The notes below the pieces were generated by a model. It saw nothing but the letters and a program-made list of their open reading frames with translations, did not search any database and had not been told where the DNA came from. This document shows, in pieces, positions 5,433 to 5,480 of a DNA stretch of 5,480 nucleotides. A program made the translations under genes and the position numbers. The stretch's first letter is position 1. The number at the start of each line of letters is the position of its first letter. This DNA is from Bacillota bacterium (GTDB lineage Bacteria > Bacillota > Clostridia > Acetivibrionales > DSM-2933): assembly GCA_030705945.1 (NCBI GenBank), contig JAUZPS010000351.1, forward strand, positions 1 through 5,480, in the 5' to 3' direction.

Positions 5433-5480
5433 TGATATAATGGGTTTTCATCATACAAAACTTGAACAAGGAATTTTTTG
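5433..5480 (+). promoter_or_regulatory. Candidate extended -10 promoter and RBS of a divergent gene at the right edge
   Basis: TGATATAAT at 5433-5441 is an exact extended -10 element (TGnTATAAT) on the plus strand. AAGGA at 5468-5472 follows at a distance fitting a short leader, with a TTG at 5478-5480 or a start just outside the window. No good -35 hexamer is seen. The same bases also have open frames on both strands (plus from 5389 to the edge, minus from the edge to a TGA at 5411-5413), so an alternative is the end of a gene passing through the edge. Too little sequence is visible to decide. Confidence 0.3.

Noticed and set aside
5425..5465. Repeated CAAAA(A)CTTGA at about a 30-base spacing, considered as a CRISPR or iteron start
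   Set aside because: There are only two short, unequal copies at the window edge with no further units.

Overview
The window looks like DNA from an anaerobic, cellulosome-forming clostridium of the cluster III type (Acetivibrio, Ruminiclostridium, Pseudobacteroides and relatives). This rests on two large secreted family 9 glycoside hydrolases (GH9) with CBM3c modules, a type II-like X-module/dockerin pair on one of them, low-GC DNA with very AT-rich intergenic sequence, and G-rich ribosome binding sites. The species cannot be fixed from the sequence. A lineage that puts type II dockerins on its enzymes, as Pseudobacteroides (Bacteroides) cellulosolvens is known to do, would fit best; that is inference.

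Layout. Both large genes are on the minus strand, so they read from right to left. The upstream gene (2474-4861) is complete and encodes a 795-residue signal peptide-GH9-CBM3c-linker-X module-dockerin protein. After a 200-base gap comes the second gene (1-2273). It runs off the left edge; its visible 757 residues are signal peptide-GH9-CBM3c-Pro/Thr linker and the first residues of what is probably another CBM3. Both catalytic domains keep the GH9 catalytic Asp pair, the His-His-Arg motif and the acid Glu. The two are paralogous but clearly diverged, so the pair is a tandem of different processive-endoglucanase-type enzymes rather than a recent duplication.

The gap between the genes (2274-2473) holds two sets of inverted repeats: a nested hairpin starting at the stop codon of the upstream gene, and a separate 14-bp dyad built on TTTTGCAA. 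There is no clear rho-independent terminator. The genes may be co-transcribed with an RNA-processing or stabilising structure between them, or the dyad may be an operator for a second promoter.

The right-hand 620 bases (4862-5480) carry no recognisable gene. They hold the leader of the upstream cellulase gene, a 10-bp direct repeat with a period of 11, two short coding-like frames of unknown meaning on the minus strand, and a 105-base near-perfect palindrome (5283-5387) that looks like a miniature mobile element. At the edge, an extended -10 promoter and an AAGGA box on the plus strand suggest a divergent gene starting just outside.

Together the two enzymes would act outside the cell on crystalline or amorphous cellulose: GH9-CBM3c enzymes cut beta-1,4-glucan chains and release short cello-oligosaccharides, and the dockerin attaches the upstream enzyme to a scaffoldin or cell-surface cohesin.
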